64,000 bases of DNA, from positions 1 to 64,000 of the forward strand of contig NZ_BCSX01000007.1 in NCBI RefSeq assembly GCF_001570425.1, read 5' to 3'. The position numbers and the translations under genes were made by a program. The notes beneath the pieces are model-generated. The model saw only the letters and a list, made by a program, of their open reading frames with translations, was not told where the DNA came from and ran no database searches. Positions 1-10,070 of the stretch are shown piece by piece (positions within the stretch are counted from its first letter, which is position 1; each line of letters opens with the position of its first letter). Source of the DNA: Mycolicibacterium brisbanense. GTDB taxonomy: Bacteria; Actinomycetota; Actinomycetes; Mycobacteriales; Mycobacteriaceae.

Positions 1-1
1 G

Positions 2-169
2 GTCCACGACGGCAGCTGGCTCGACCGCTGGCACCGCCGCGCAGCCACTCACCAGGCCTACTACCAGGCACACCCCGAACGATTCCGCCGACGCCCACAC
101 ACCCCAGCACCAGCCAATACCGTCGGCATCAACCTACCCAAACCCGAAAACCGACTCCAAGCAGCTTGA
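2..169 (+). CDS. Probable IS transposase, C-terminal end only
   Basis: An open frame enters from the left edge and ends at a TGA, giving about 55 residues. The peptide is rich in Arg, His and Pro and contains YYQAHPERFRRRP and VGINLP-like segments. I associate these with the C-terminal tails of mycobacterial insertion-sequence transposases of the IS3/IS481 (integrase-core) kind, but this is recall and not a search. No DDE residue lies in the visible part, and I found no terminal inverted repeat after the stop. The gene may be complete outside the window. It marks a possible mobile-element boundary next to otherwise core-like genes. Confidence 0.45.
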   Translation, partial: VHDGSWLDRWHRRAATHQAYYQAHPERFRRRPHTPAPANTVGINLPKPENRLQAA

Positions 170-232
170 CAACGGCCGTGCGCGGCGGGCAGCGCAACAC
201 TTTCGTCGAAGTGGGCGCACGATAATGGCGCC

Positions 233-850
233 ATGAGCACGTGGACCAGAAACCTCCGTCTCGCGACGGTCACGGCCGGTGCGCTATTCGCGTGGTGTGA
301 GTGGAGAACGTGGCAGGCATCGCGGGACGCGTTACCCGCCGACCGGCTCGATCCCGGCCGGATCACCCCGGGCGAGGCGATCCTTGTTCTCGGCTGCCCC
401 GAGCCTGCCCTGCACCGCTGGCGCGTGCGCATCGCGATGCGCTCGACCGACCCGTCGCAAGCACGCTTCGTGTTCTCCGGCGGAGCTGTGCGGTCCGAAC
501 TCTCGGAAGCGCAGATGATGGCCAACTACGCCGTCGTGTCACGCGGTGTGCCCGCAGCCAACATTCGGCTCGACGATCAGTCACGCACGACGGTCGAGAA
601 CATCAGGAATTCGATACCGCTGTTGTCCGACGCCCCGGCCATCAAGATCGCGTCGAACACTTTCCACGCCCGCCGGGCGCGGCGCATATTGCACGACGAA
701 TCACCCGAATTGGCAGCCCGATTGGTGCGGGCCCGCGATTATCTCCCGGTCGAGTGGGGTGCCCTGCACGCGGTCATGGCGGGGCACGAAATCCTGCGGC
801 GGCTGGTCCGGCGGGCACAGGGCACTCAGCGTCGGCGGGTTCGCAGATAG
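233..850 (+). CDS. YdcF/DUF218 (SanA-ElyC type) family protein
   Basis: This 205-residue protein belongs to the DUF218/YdcF family, a Rossmann-like fold linked in E. coli members (SanA, ElyC) to envelope integrity. Visible family features are the hydrophobic AILVLGCP strand near residue 50, the FVFSGGAVRSELSEAQMM block near residues 82-100, the conserved DDQSRTTVENIRNS block near 125, and KIASNTFHARRARRIL near 142. A short hydrophobic N-terminus (about residues 9-22) may anchor it in the membrane. Its 3' end overlaps the convergent VWA gene by 25 bp. The substrate is unknown. Confidence 0.8.
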   Translation: MSTWTRNLRLATVTAGALFAWCEWRTWQASRDALPADRLDPGRITPGEAILVLGCPEPALHRWRVRIAMRSTDPSQARFVFSGGAVRSELSEAQMMANYAVVSRGVPAANIRLDDQSRTTVENIRNSIPLLSDAPAIKIASNTFHARRARRILHDESPELAARLVRARDYLPVEWGALHAVMAGHEILRRLVRRAQGTQRRRVRR

Positions 851-2814
851 TCGCCGACGACCGCGGCACCCAGCCCGTCGAGATCCGGCACCACAACCCG
901 CCCCGCGACGCGCCGCGCCACCTGGTCGATGAACCGGGCCAGCCCCGGATCACTGCCGAGCCGGAAGATCGTCACCTGAGCACCGAGCCGGGCGACCTCG
1001 TCGAAACCCCGCACGGTGTGGGCGATGGTGCGGGGGTGGGGTGGGTAGTCGAAGAACACCTCGGAACCATCGTCGAAGCCCTCCAGGTGCGCGGTGGGTT
1101 CGCCGTCGGTGACCACGAGCACGACGGGCTGCGCATTGGGATGCCTGCGCAGATGCCGAGACGCCAACGCCAACGCATGATGCAGGTTGGTGCCCTGCTC
1201 GTAAACCCCTTCCAGCGCGGTCAACTCGGCAGCGCTGACGGTGCGCGCATAGCGGCCAAAGGCGATGATCTGCAACGCATCTGACCGGAACCGCGTGCTG
1301 ACGAGATGATGCAATGCCAGCGCCGTGCGCTTCATCGGCAGCCAGCGGTTCTCCATGACCATCGAGAACGAGGTATCCACCAGCAGCGCTACGCACGCCT
1401 GGGTGCGGGTCTCGGTCTCGGAGATCTCGACGTCTTCGACGGCAAACCGGATCGGCCGCTCCGCGACACCGGTGCCCGCCTGCCGTAACACCGCGTTGGT
1501 CACCGTGCGGGTGACGTTCCACGGCTCGGTGTCGCCGAACTGCCAGGGCCGGGTCGCGCCTGTCAGCTCGCCCGCTGCGCCGGCCCGACGGGTGTCGCGT
1601 TCCCCGTGCCGGCCCGAAAGTTGTTGCGCCACATCACGCAGGGCGGTCTGGCCCAGCTGACGCATGGCCTTGGGCGACAGCCGCCACTGCCCGTCGGAGC
1701 CGCGGTCCAGGAAGCCCTGGCTGACGAGGGCCCGCTCCAGCTCGGCGAGCGTGCGGGCGTCGATGGCGGCCTGGTCGCCGAGCTGGCGCGCCAGCGCGTC
1801 GAGGTCGACGTCCTCCATCGTGGCCCCGGAATAGCTCTGCGACAGCGCGTCGGCGAGTTGCTCCAGCTCGGCGATGTCGGACAGTGCCTGCGCGCCCTCG
1901 CCCATGCCCATCGGGTTGTCACCCGAGAACCGCTGCGAGCCCGACCAATCCTCGCCGGGGCGCGCGGCCTGCAGGTGTGCGTCGAGCCGGTTCAGCGCGT
2001 TCATCAGCGAGGGCGACCCGAAAGCCTGCTCCGCCAGGGCATCCAGCTCAGCACGCTGCTGCGCCGAGAGGCTGTTGCGGAAACGCTGCGCAGCGGCCGC
2101 ACGCTGTGCCAGCGAGTCGAGCAGCTCGTCGATGTTCGACGGGTTCTCCGGGAAGAACTCGCCGTGCTTGTCCATGAAGTCTTGAAAATCCTGCTCGGTG
2201 TCCTCGCCGCGGGCGTGCTTGTCCAGCAGGTCGTTCAAGTCGTCGAGCATGTCGTTGACCCGCTGGCGATCCTCGTCGGTGGCGTTCTCCAACGCCTGTT
2301 TCATCCCGGCGAAGCGCTGGTCGAGCATCTCACGACCGAGCAGATCCTTGATCTGCTCGTACTTTTCGCGGGCCTCCGGCGAGCGCCACGCATACTCCGA
2401 GAGTTCCTGCACGGCCTTTGCAGGCGACGGCGACAACGACTCGAGCTGCAGTTCGCCGAAGCGGGCATCGTCGTCGAGGGCTCGGGCCAGCTCCTTGCGC
2501 TCGGCTAGCACGGCCTCGTCGAGCAGCTTCTTGATCTCCTGCAGGGTGCCGTCAAGGTTGTTGCGGGACAGCAGTTCTCGCCGACGCCGATTGGCCTCGG
2601 CGGCCAGCCGGTCGGTGCCACGCATGTCCCGCGTCCCGCGGCGCAGCAACTCCGACAGCGCGCGGCGTGGCGAGCTGCCCTCCATCACGTTCTGGCCGAT
2701 CTGCTCGAGTGCGTCGCGCAGATCGATCGGCGGCGCCAGCGGATCGGGGCCGCCGCTGTATCGCGAATACCGCGAGGTGTGCCCGTGCCCTCTGGCCGCG
2801 CGGCCACTAGCCAT
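826..2814 (-). CDS. VWA domain protein, partner of ChlI-like ATPase
   Basis: This 662-residue protein ends in a von Willebrand factor A domain (about residues 474-640). Its MIDAS metal site reads VDTSFSM (Asp480, Ser482, Ser484), with a TDGEP loop near 570. The N-terminal two thirds are charged and helical (KLLDEAVLAERKEL, DDLNDLLDKHARGEDTEQD), which suggests a protein-interaction region. The chosen ATG overlaps the upstream ATPase stop by 8 bp, which implies translational coupling. A longer upstream frame exists but runs entirely inside the ATPase gene. By analogy with magnesium-chelatase-like and MoxR-VWA pairs, it probably forms a metal-binding complex with the ATPase for remodelling or insertion. 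It looks like the counterpart of Rv0959. Confidence 0.85.
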   Translation of the reverse strand: MASGRAARGHGHTSRYSRYSGGPDPLAPPIDLRDALEQIGQNVMEGSSPRRALSELLRRGTRDMRGTDRLAAEANRRRRELLSRNNLDGTLQEIKKLLDEAVLAERKELARALDDDARFGELQLESLSPSPAKAVQELSEYAWRSPEAREKYEQIKDLLGREMLDQRFAGMKQALENATDEDRQRVNDMLDDLNDLLDKHARGEDTEQDFQDFMDKHGEFFPENPSNIDELLDSLAQRAAAAQRFRNSLSAQQRAELDALAEQAFGSPSLMNALNRLDAHLQAARPGEDWSGSQRFSGDNPMGMGEGAQALSDIAELEQLADALSQSYSGATMEDVDLDALARQLGDQAAIDARTLAELERALVSQGFLDRGSDGQWRLSPKAMRQLGQTALRDVAQQLSGRHGERDTRRAGAAGELTGATRPWQFGDTEPWNVTRTVTNAVLRQAGTGVAERPIRFAVEDVEISETETRTQACVALLVDTSFSMVMENRWLPMKRTALALHHLVSTRFRSDALQIIAFGRYARTVSAAELTALEGVYEQGTNLHHALALASRHLRRHPNAQPVVLVVTDGEPTAHLEGFDDGSEVFFDYPPHPRTIAHTVRGFDEVARLGAQVTIFRLGSDPGLARFIDQVARRVAGRVVVPDLDGLGAAVVGDYLRTRRR

Positions 2815-4192
2815 AGACCGTCTCCCCCTCGCCCGACACCTTGTCGATGCGCTTGGCCAGATAGAGCGCTTCCAGGGCCAGTTCGACCGCTGCGGCCCGT
2901 TCACCCACCGACCGGGCTCCCAGCCGCGCGGCCACCGCATCCAATGCCGGCAGGGCGGGAAGGGCTGCCAATACGTCCTTCGCGGAGACCCGCTCACCGG
3001 TGGTCACCGGAGAGCCCTCCTCCACCGCGGCCACCACCGGGCCGACGTCGATGCCGCCGAGTAGCCGCTGCGCGGTGTCGGCGGTGGCGCGGCGCAGCAG
3101 ATGCTCCAACACCGCCTGCTCGCGGCCTTCCTCGCCGGTCTCGAACTCCAGCTTGCCGCGCAGCACGTCGATCACGGTGGCGAGATCCACCACGCGCGCC
3201 ACCGGATCGTCCTCGCCGATGATCGCGGCGCGGTGCCGGGCCGAGGCCGCGACCGTCTCGGCCGCCGCGATGGCGAACCGCGCGGACACACCCGAACGCT
3301 GGTCGATCGAGCTCGACTCACGCAGATTGCGGGAGAACCGGGCGAGCACACCGAGCAGGTAGTCGGGCACCTCGGCGGCCAGATGCGCCTCTTGGCGTAT
3401 CACTCCGACCTCGGATTCGATCTCCAGCGGGTAGTGCGTGCGGATCTCGGCGCCGAACCGGTCCTTGAGCGGAGTGATGATGCGACCGCGGTTGGTGTAG
3501 TCCTCGGGGTTGGCACTGGCGACGACGAGCACGTCGAGCGGCAGCCGCAGGGTGTAGCCACGCACCTGGATGTCGCGCTCCTCCATCACATTGAGCATCG
3601 ACACCTGGATCCGCTCGGCGAGGTCGGGCAGCTCGTTGACGGCCACGATGCCGCGATGCGCCCGCGGGATCAGGCCGTAGGCGATGGTTTCGGGATCGCC
3701 GAGGCTGCGGCCCTCGGCCACCTTGATCGGGTCGATGTCGCCGACCAGGTCGGCGACGCTGGTGTCCGGCGTGGCCAGCTTCTCGGTGTACCGCTCGCTG
3801 CGGTGCCGCCATTCGATCGGCAGGTCCTCACCGGAATCGGCAGCACGCCGGATGGATTCCGGCGTGATCGGGCTGTAGGGGTGCTCGCCCAGCTCGGCGC
3901 CGGCGATCACCGGTGTCCACTCGTCGAGCAGCCCGGTCAGCGCCCGCAGCAGCCGCGTCTTGCCCTGACCGCGTTCGCCGAGCAGCACCACGTCGTGTCC
4001 GGCGATCAGTGCCCGCTCCAGTTGCGGAATCACGGTGTCGTCAAAGCCCAGGATGCCGGTCCATACGTCACGCCGGTCGGCAAGGGCCGCCAGGAGATTC
4101 TCCCGGATTTCGGCTTTCACGCCTCGCTCACGATGCCCGGATGCGCGCAGCTCACCGACCGTCCGAGGCAGGTCCTTTGGTTGGCTCACCAC
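2807..4192 (-). CDS. ChlI/MoxR-like AAA+ ATPase
   Basis: This 461-residue AAA+ protein resembles the magnesium-chelatase ChlI subunit and appears to be the counterpart of Rv0958. Walker A is GERGQGKT (residues 72-79). The Walker B strand is GIVAVNELPDL (181-191), where Asn takes the place of the usual first Asp (VNEL rather than IDEV). A sensor-type VVASANPEDYTNRGRI segment and the FGAEIRTHYP region follow. It lies directly upstream of, and overlaps, the VWA gene, so the two likely form a two-component chaperone. There is no chlorophyll pathway in mycobacteria, so a literal magnesium-chelatase role is unlikely. The client is unknown. Confidence 0.85.
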   Translation of the reverse strand: MVSQPKDLPRTVGELRASGHRERGVKAEIRENLLAALADRRDVWTGILGFDDTVIPQLERALIAGHDVVLLGERGQGKTRLLRALTGLLDEWTPVIAGAELGEHPYSPITPESIRRAADSGEDLPIEWRHRSERYTEKLATPDTSVADLVGDIDPIKVAEGRSLGDPETIAYGLIPRAHRGIVAVNELPDLAERIQVSMLNVMEERDIQVRGYTLRLPLDVLVVASANPEDYTNRGRIITPLKDRFGAEIRTHYPLEIESEVGVIRQEAHLAAEVPDYLLGVLARFSRNLRESSSIDQRSGVSARFAIAAAETVAASARHRAAIIGEDDPVARVVDLATVIDVLRGKLEFETGEEGREQAVLEHLLRRATADTAQRLLGGIDVGPVVAAVEEGSPVTTGERVSAKDVLAALPALPALDAVAARLGARSVGERAAAVELALEALYLAKRIDKVSGEGETVYG

Positions 4193-4300
4193 TCCAAGCT
4201 ACGACTGCTCCGGCGGCTCGGCATGGTCACCGGTCTGACTTGCGGTCACCATAGGGCTACAAAGTCGTGGCGACTGCCACTCGCCCGGTAGTCTGCGCCC

Positions 4301-6145
4301 ATGCCGTTGGCTAGCGGTCAAGTCTTCGCGGGGTTCACCATCGTCAGGTTGGTGGGCACCGGTGGCATGGGCGAGGTGTATCTGGCGGCTCATCCCCGGC
4401 TGCCCCGCGAGGACGCCCTCAAGGTGCTTCCGCAGACCGTTAGCGCAGATAATGAGTTCCGTCAGCGGTTCATCCGCGAAGCCGACATGGCCGCCACGCT
4501 GTGGCACCCGCACATCGTCGGCGTCCATGATCGGGGCGAGTTCGAGGGCCGGTTGTGGATCTCGATGGACTACGTCGACGGCCACGACGCCGCCCGGCTG
4601 CTGCACGACGTGTATCCGTCCGGGATGCCCGCCGCGGATGTGATCGAGATCATAGCGGCGGTGGGCGACGCGCTGGACTACGCGCATCAGCGCAAGCTGC
4701 TCCACCGCGATGTCAAGCCGGCCAACATACTGGTGGCCGGCAAACATGGCGCCAAGCGCAGGATCATGCTCACCGACTTCGGCATCGCGCGCCGGGCCGA
4801 CGAGGTGAACGGGTTGACGTCCACCAACATCACGGTGGGCTCGATGTCCTACACGGCGCCCGAACAGCTGATGGGCCAGACCCTCGACGGCCGGGCCGAT
4901 CAGTACTCGCTGGCAGCGACCGCCTACCGCCTGTTCACCGGGTCGCCGCCGTACGCGCACAGCAACCCGGCAGTTGTCATCAGCCACCACCTGAGCTCCC
5001 CGGTTCCCAAGCTCGCGGCCACCAAACCTGAACTCGCCGTATTCGATTCGGTGATGGCCAAGGGTTTGGCGAAGGATCCCAAGGATCGGTACGACACCTG
5101 CCACGACTTCGCCAACGCGCTGGCCGAGGCCGCCGCCGGGGCATCGGCAACCCTCAAGATGCCTGCGCTGGCGCCCCCGCCGCCGGTGGCTCAGCAGCCT
5201 CTGGCCGCACCGCCGGTGGCGCCGCCGCCCATGCCACCGCCGCCGCGACCGATGTCCCCGTCGAATCCGACGAGCGCACCGGCCGCGCGCCCCACGCCGC
5301 CGTCTGAGCCTCCGGTCTTCACCTCGTCGTGGTCGGTCGCCGAGCCGCCCCGCAAACCGCCGACGACTCCACCGATGCCTGCGCCGGCGACCAGCTACGG
5401 CCCGCCGCCGATGCCGTACGTGGCACCGGTGAAAACGTCGGGGGGCAAGCGCAAGGGCCTGCTGATCGCGGGCGCGCTCGCCGCGGTCGTCCTGATCGTC
5501 GGCGGTGTGACGCTGGCGGTGACATCAGGTGGCGACGAGACTCCTCCCGGCCCCCAGACCACGACGGCCGCTGCGTCGACGAGCCCGACGACGACGGCAT
5601 CAACGCCCCCGCAGCCGCCGGGCCACTCGTACACCATCGCGGACTACATCCGCGACAACAAGATCGCCGAAACGCCCATTCACCGCGCCGACCCGGGCGC
5701 ACCGGTGTTCACCATGCCCACCCCGCCACCGTGGGCCGACGCGGGTACCCGCACCCCGTCGTGGGCCTACTCGGCGATCGTCAACGACAGCGTGACCCCG
5801 ACGGATCCGCCGTCGGTGATCTCGTTGATCTCCAAGCTCGTCGGCGACGTCGACACCAACAAGCTGCTCGAGTTCGCGCCGAACGAACTGCAGAACCTCG
5901 CGGAGTACGAGCCGGTCGGCGGTGTCACGCGCGGCAATCTCAACGGATTCCCGTCGGTGTCCCTGGGCGGCTCGTACGTCAAAGACGGCCGGCGTCGGGC
6001 CATCACGCAGAAGACGGTGACGATGCCGATCCCGGGTGGGGCGTTCGTGCTGCAGATCAACGCCGACTCGCTGTACCGAGACATGAGCTCGCTGACCGAC
6101 ATCAACAAGGTCATCGATGCTCAGGCCACCATCGTGATGCCCTGA
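4301..6145 (+). CDS. Receptor Ser/Thr protein kinase with LpqN-like sensor domain
   Basis: This 614-residue PASTA-less Pkn-type transmembrane kinase has a kinase domain at residues 8-275. It includes the glycine loop [10 protein letters not shown], Lys41, HRDVKPAN (catalytic Asp137) and DFG (159-161). The Ser/Thr-rich activation segment [12 protein letters not shown] precedes APEQ. A Pro/Ala-rich juxtamembrane linker (about 288-380) leads to one membrane span (about 386-408). The extracytoplasmic part (about 441-614) begins with [23 protein letters not shown] and is like the LpqN/LpqT lipoprotein family. Nearest named relatives in the kinase half are PknF/PknE types. The gene is divergent from the ATPase gene with 108 bp between them. 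Confidence 0.9.
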   Translation: MPLASGQVFAGFTIVRLVGTGGMGEVYLAAHPRLPREDALKVLPQTVSADNEFRQRFIREADMAATLWHPHIVGVHDRGEFEGRLWISMDYVDGHDAARLLHDVYPSGMPAADVIEIIAAVGDALDYAHQRKLLHRDVKPANILVAGKHGAKRRIMLTDFGIARRADEVNGLTSTNITVGSMSYTAPEQLMGQTLDGRADQYSLAATAYRLFTGSPPYAHSNPAVVISHHLSSPVPKLAATKPELAVFDSVMAKGLAKDPKDRYDTCHDFANALAEAAAGASATLKMPALAPPPPVAQQPLAAPPVAPPPMPPPPRPMSPSNPTSAPAARPTPPSEPPVFTSSWSVAEPPRKPPTTPPMPAPATSYGPPPMPYVAPVKTSGGKRKGLLIAGALAAVVLIVGGVTLAVTSGGDETPPGPQTTTAAASTSPTTTASTPPQPPGHSYTIADYIRDNKIAETPIHRADPGAPVFTMPTPPPWADAGTRTPSWAYSAIVNDSVTPTDPPSVISLISKLVGDVDTNKLLEFAPNELQNLAEYEPVGGVTRGNLNGFPSVSLGGSYVKDGRRRAITQKTVTMPIPGGAFVLQINADSLYRDMSSLTDINKVIDAQATIVMP

Positions 6146-6195
6146 GCCGACGTCGCGTTTTTGTCTCACCCGAGTTACCCGATACCCTCGGTATC

Positions 6196-7203
6196 GTGAA
6201 TTCGCTAGATTGGCACTCTCGGCCGACAACAGTGCACTTCGGACCGGCCGCGTGGCAGTCCAGAGCTCTGGGCGTTGGGTCGGCGATATTCTTCCGGCCG
6301 TTGCTGGGGCTGTTGACGCTGATCGGCCTTGCCGTCAATCGCGTCGCACCGGCGTTGTTGCAGCGCGCTCATCTCGACGTGATCGACCGCCCGCTGCGCG
6401 TCGTCCCGGCGCTGCCGGGTACCGAGGTGACGCCGGTCGCGCTGCCCAATTGCCCGGCGGAGTGGGTCAGCCAAGCCGGCGACTCCGAGTCGGTGATCGT
6501 GTACATGCACGGGTCGGCACTGGTGACGCTCGGGCTGAACTCACACCGGCGGTTCGTCTCGAAACTGTCGGCCAGCACCGGGGCCCGGGTGTTGAACGTG
6601 GGCTACCGACTGGCCCCGCAAGCCGGCATCGAAGAGGCGGTCGCCGACGGCCTCGACGCCTACCGGTACGTGCTCTCACTCGGCTACCAGCCCAATCGCA
6701 TTGTGCTGGCCGGTGATTCGGCAGGCGGGCTGATCGCCGCCGACATCGCCATCGCCGCGCGCGACGCCGGCTTGGTGCCACCGGCGGGCCAGGTGCTGCT
6801 CTCGCCGTTGACCTCGTCGGACATGGAGCTCAAATACCGTGCCCTGCAACAACATCGGGACGTGATGTTCCCGTTCATGACGGTCAAGTTCATCTATGAC
6901 GTGTTCGCCACCGTCAACGGCACCCGGCCCACGCCCGTCATGCCACCGGAAGCCGACCTGCACGGCCTCGGTCCGTTCCTGCTTCAGGTCGGCACCCACG
7001 AGATGCTGCTCAACGACGCCTTCGCCCTGGCCGACCGGCTCACCGCGGAGGGGATTCCCGTGTGGGTTCAGGTGTGGGAACGGGCGATGCACATGTTCCA
7101 GCTGAGCTTCGACGTCAACCCGGACGCTCGTCGAGCCATCGACGAGATCACGTCGTTCATCGAATTCGTGACGGCCGAGGAACAGGACGAAGTCAGCGCC
7201 TGA
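6196..7203 (+). CDS. Alpha/beta hydrolase of the HSL/Lip esterase type
   Basis: The protein has 335 residues from a GTG start that follows the kinase gene by 50 bp. Family signs are the oxyanion block VIVYMHGSALVTLG, the nucleophile elbow GDSAGG, the YRLAP motif typical of hormone-sensitive-lipase-like esterases, a TRP..PPEADLHGLGPFLLQVGTHEMLLND acid region and a late His in RAMHMFQL. The oxyanion motif reads HGSA rather than the usual HGGG. A hydrophobic stretch near the N-terminus (about residues 30-45) could be a membrane anchor. Likely an esterase or lipase of unknown substrate. It may be co-transcribed with the kinase. No strong ribosome-binding site is visible at the GTG. Confidence 0.8.
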   Translation: MNSLDWHSRPTTVHFGPAAWQSRALGVGSAIFFRPLLGLLTLIGLAVNRVAPALLQRAHLDVIDRPLRVVPALPGTEVTPVALPNCPAEWVSQAGDSESVIVYMHGSALVTLGLNSHRRFVSKLSASTGARVLNVGYRLAPQAGIEEAVADGLDAYRYVLSLGYQPNRIVLAGDSAGGLIAADIAIAARDAGLVPPAGQVLLSPLTSSDMELKYRALQQHRDVMFPFMTVKFIYDVFATVNGTRPTPVMPPEADLHGLGPFLLQVGTHEMLLNDAFALADRLTAEGIPVWVQVWERAMHMFQLSFDVNPDARRAIDEITSFIEFVTAEEQDEVSA

Positions 7204-7209
7204 CGCCGG

Positions 7210-7860
7210 CTACGGGTTCTTGACCGGCAGCACTTGAAAGCCTGACACCATCATGTCGGAGTCACGCTGGTACGTCAGGTTGTCGGGAGCTGTGGTCTGC
7301 ACCGTCAAACCTGCGCAGTACGTTCGCAGTTCGCTGCGGTAGGCCACGAACAACGCGATGGCCGGGTGTGGCTGCAGCACACCCATCTGCGGTATCTGGT
7401 AGTGCACGGTCTGCGCCGGCAGTCCGCAGATGGTGATGTTGTCGACCTTCATGGCGCTCTCGGGCACGCCAAGGGTCGAGATCGACTTGCGCTGAGCAGC
7501 GAACACCTCGTCGGGAGTCATCGCATCGGCGACGCTTTCCAGCGCGATCACGATGGTCGGCTTGAAATTGCCGTTCTGCAAGCTCGCGTTGCTCATCGTG
7601 TAGCGCAGCAGATCGGTGTCGCGGCCCTCCACCCGCTCCCAGCCCGGAGGTTGCGGAATTCTGATGGTGGGCTCGTCGGCGTCCACGCGGGGCACCGTGA
7701 CCAGCGGCGCGTCAACCGGATTGCACTTGAGCTCCCCGGTTTTCGCGGCCGCCAGCAGGTCTTGTGAGGCCACCGGATGACCGTCGACCAGATGCGTGCA
7801 GGACGTCAGCACCAGCGCCGCAGCCGCCAGCGCAACGGCCATCTTCGACGCAGTCGCCAT
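7210..7860 (-). CDS. LpqN/LpqT-type lipoprotein
   Basis: A 216-residue secreted lipoprotein with a hydrophobic signal (about residues 7-19) and lipobox LTSC, giving lipidation at Cys21. The mature part contains PTIRIPQPPGWERVEG and TPDEVFAAQRKSISTLG. This resembles the LpqN/LpqT family and also the outer domain of the kinase encoded just upstream on the other strand. Other starts are possible (a second ATG lies six codons in), but both keep the signal peptide. It lies 11 bp downstream of the purH stop on the same strand, so it may be the last gene of the pur operon. The ligand is unknown. Confidence 0.8.
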   Translation of the reverse strand: MATASKMAVALAAAALVLTSCTHLVDGHPVASQDLLAAAKTGELKCNPVDAPLVTVPRVDADEPTIRIPQPPGWERVEGRDTDLLRYTMSNASLQNGNFKPTIVIALESVADAMTPDEVFAAQRKSISTLGVPESAMKVDNITICGLPAQTVHYQIPQMGVLQPHPAIALFVAYRSELRTYCAGLTVQTTAPDNLTYQRDSDMMVSGFQVLPVKNP

Positions 7861-7871
7861 GGTCGTCAATA

Positions 7872-9434
7872 TTAGTGTGCGAAATGCCGTGCACCAGTGA
7901 GGTACAGGCTGATGCCGGCCTTGGCGGCCGCCTCGGTGACCACGTCGTCGCGCATGGAGCCGCCCGGATGCACGATGGCCCGGACCCCGGCTTGCGTCAG
8001 CGTCTCGAGCCCGTCGGGGAACGGGAAGAACGCATCGGAGGCCGCGACCGCGCCCACCACCCGGTCCCCCGCTCGCTGCACGGCCAGCGCCGCCGCGTCG
8101 ACGCGGTTGACCTGTCCCATGCCGACGCCGACGGTGGCGCCGTCCTTGGCCACCACGATCGCGTTGGACTTGACCGCGCGGCACGCGCGCCAAGCGAAGA
8201 CCAGGTCGGCCAACGTCTGCTCGTCGGCGGGGTTGCCGGTGGCCAGCGTCCAGTTGTTGGGGTCGTCGCCTTCGGCGTCGAGCGCGTCGCGGTCCTGCAG
8301 CAGCAACCCGCCGCTGATCGGGCGCATTTCGATGCCGCCGACCAAGGGTTCGGATGCGACCAGGATGCGGATGTTCTTCTTGCGCGCAAGCACTTCCACT
8401 GCACCGGGCTCGTACGCCGGCGCGATGATGACCTCGGTGAAGATGTCGGCGACGGTCTCTGCCATCTCGACGCTGACCTCGGTGTTCGAGGCGATGACGC
8501 CGCCGAACGCGCTGAGCGGATCGCACTCGTGGGCCTTGCGGTGCGCATCGGCCACCGAGACCGACGAGATGGCGATGCCACACGGGTTGGCGTGCTTGAT
8601 GATCGCCACGCAGATCTCTTCGTGGTCGAACGCCGCCCGCCACGCCGCGTCGGCGTCGGTGTAGTTGTTGTAGGACATCTCCTTGCCGTGCAGCTGCTCG
8701 GCCTGCGCGAGGCCCGGCCACGCCGAATTGTCCCGGTAGACAGCGGCCTGCTGATGCGGGTTCTCGCCGTACCGCAACACCGCGCTGCGGTGCCAGGTGC
8801 CTGCGAACCAAGCCGGCAAGGGTTGCGCAGGCTCTTCCGGCGCCAGCGTCGAGGCCATCCAGCCGGCCACCGCGACGTCGTATTCGGCGGTGTGCCGGAA
8901 TGCCAAGGACGCCAGCCGCTTTCGCTCGTCGAGGGTGAAACCGCCGGCCCGCACGGCGGCCAGCACTCCGTCGTAACCCAGCGGGTCCACCACCACCGCG
9001 ACACTCGGGTGGTTCTTGGCCGCCGCCCGCACCATCGAAGGTCCGCCGATGTCGATCTGCTCGACGCATTCGTCGACCGACGCGCCGGATTCCACGGTCT
9101 CGGTGAAGGGGTAGAGGTTGACCACCACCAGCTCGAACGCTTCGACGTTCAGTTCTTGCAGGGCGGCAAGGTGTTCCGGCTTGCGGGTGTCGGCCAGCAG
9201 GCCCGCGTGCACGCGCGGGTGCAGAGTCTTCACCCGGCCGTCGAGCACCTCGGGAAAACCCGTCACCTCTTCGACCGGGGTCACCGGAACACCGCTCGAG
9301 GCAATGGTTTTGGCCGTCGAACCGGTGGAGACGATGGTCACCCCGGCCTCGTGCAGGCCGCGGGCCAGGTCGGCGAGGCCGGTCTTGTCGTACACGCTGA
9401 TCAATGCGCGCCGGATCGGTCGCTTGTCGCTCAT
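7872..9434 (-). CDS. purH: Bifunctional IMP cyclohydrolase / AICAR formyltransferase
   Basis: A 520-residue PurH catalysing the last two steps of de novo purine synthesis (AICAR to FAICAR to IMP). The N-terminal MGS-like cyclohydrolase domain starts [13 protein letters not shown] and includes STGSTAKT and the [10 protein letters not shown] block. The C-terminal transformylase domain has [27 protein letters not shown] and a C-terminal ARHFAH. Its ATG overlaps the purN stop by 4 bp (ATGA), so purN and purH are translationally coupled. Length is normal for the family. Confidence 0.98.
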   Translation of the reverse strand: MSDKRPIRRALISVYDKTGLADLARGLHEAGVTIVSTGSTAKTIASSGVPVTPVEEVTGFPEVLDGRVKTLHPRVHAGLLADTRKPEHLAALQELNVEAFELVVVNLYPFTETVESGASVDECVEQIDIGGPSMVRAAAKNHPSVAVVVDPLGYDGVLAAVRAGGFTLDERKRLASLAFRHTAEYDVAVAGWMASTLAPEEPAQPLPAWFAGTWHRSAVLRYGENPHQQAAVYRDNSAWPGLAQAEQLHGKEMSYNNYTDADAAWRAAFDHEEICVAIIKHANPCGIAISSVSVADAHRKAHECDPLSAFGGVIASNTEVSVEMAETVADIFTEVIIAPAYEPGAVEVLARKKNIRILVASEPLVGGIEMRPISGGLLLQDRDALDAEGDDPNNWTLATGNPADEQTLADLVFAWRACRAVKSNAIVVAKDGATVGVGMGQVNRVDAAALAVQRAGDRVVGAVAASDAFFPFPDGLETLTQAGVRAIVHPGGSMRDDVVTEAAAKAGISLYLTGARHFAH

Positions 9435-10060
9435 CCTATGGTCGCCTTTCGTCCGGTCCAGGTCACGCCGCGGGTTGCCAGCGCGGCCAGCACGTCCACC
9501 AAGAGTCGTCGTTCGACGACCTTGATGCGCTCGTGCAGTGTCTCTTCGGTGTCCTCGTCGCGCACCTCCACGGCGTGCTGCGCAAGGATCGGCCCGGTGT
9601 CCACTCCGGCGTCGACCAGGTGCACCGTGCATCCGGTCACTCGTACGCCGTAGGTCAGTGCGTCGGGCACGGCGTGCGCGCCGGGAAAGCTCGGAAGCAA
9701 CGCCGGATGGGTATTGACCACCCTGCCGTTGAAGCGCGAAAGAAACTGTGGCCCAAGGATCTTCATGAATCCGGCGGATACCACCAGATCGGGTTCATGG
9801 GCCTCGGTGGCGGCGGTCAACGCCCGGTCCCACTCCGCCCGGTCGGGATGGTCGCCCAAGCGCACCGTGTAGGACTTCACGCCGGCGGCTGCCGCGATGT
9901 CGAGTGCCGCGCACGCGCGGTCCGTCCCGACCGCCACCACCCGGGCCGGGTAGTCGTCGACGGCGGCCGCCAGTAGCGATGCCAGCAGTGATCCGGTGCC
10001 CGAAGCCAACACGACCAGGCGTGCGGGCGCACTCGGGGGCACATGTAGCGGTTGCTGCAC
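9431..10060 (-). CDS. purN: Phosphoribosylglycinamide formyltransferase
   Basis: A 209-residue GAR transformylase that uses N10-formyltetrahydrofolate in the third step of purine synthesis. Motifs seen are [14 protein letters not shown] (phosphate binding), [14 protein letters not shown], the catalytic Asn-His segment [18 protein letters not shown], and [15 protein letters not shown] with its catalytic Asp. The start is a GTG, so no ATG opens this frame. It is preceded by the perM gene with a 10-bp gap and overlaps purH by 4 bp. The order perM-purN-purH is the mycobacterial arrangement. Confidence 0.97.
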   Translation of the reverse strand: MQQPLHVPPSAPARLVVLASGTGSLLASLLAAAVDDYPARVVAVGTDRACAALDIAAAAGVKSYTVRLGDHPDRAEWDRALTAATEAHEPDLVVSAGFMKILGPQFLSRFNGRVVNTHPALLPSFPGAHAVPDALTYGVRVTGCTVHLVDAGVDTGPILAQHAVEVRDEDTEETLHERIKVVERRLLVDVLAALATRGVTWTGRKATIG

Positions 10061-10070
10061 GCGCAGCAGC

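Noticed and set aside
5160..5400. Low-complexity GC-rich region as an intergenic or repeat element
   Set aside because: It is the in-frame Pro/Ala-rich linker of the Ser/Thr kinase between the kinase domain and the membrane span.
7764..9653. A 629-codon plus-strand frame over purH
   Set aside because: It runs opposite to the well-supported purH gene and has no recognisable domain or ribosome-binding site.
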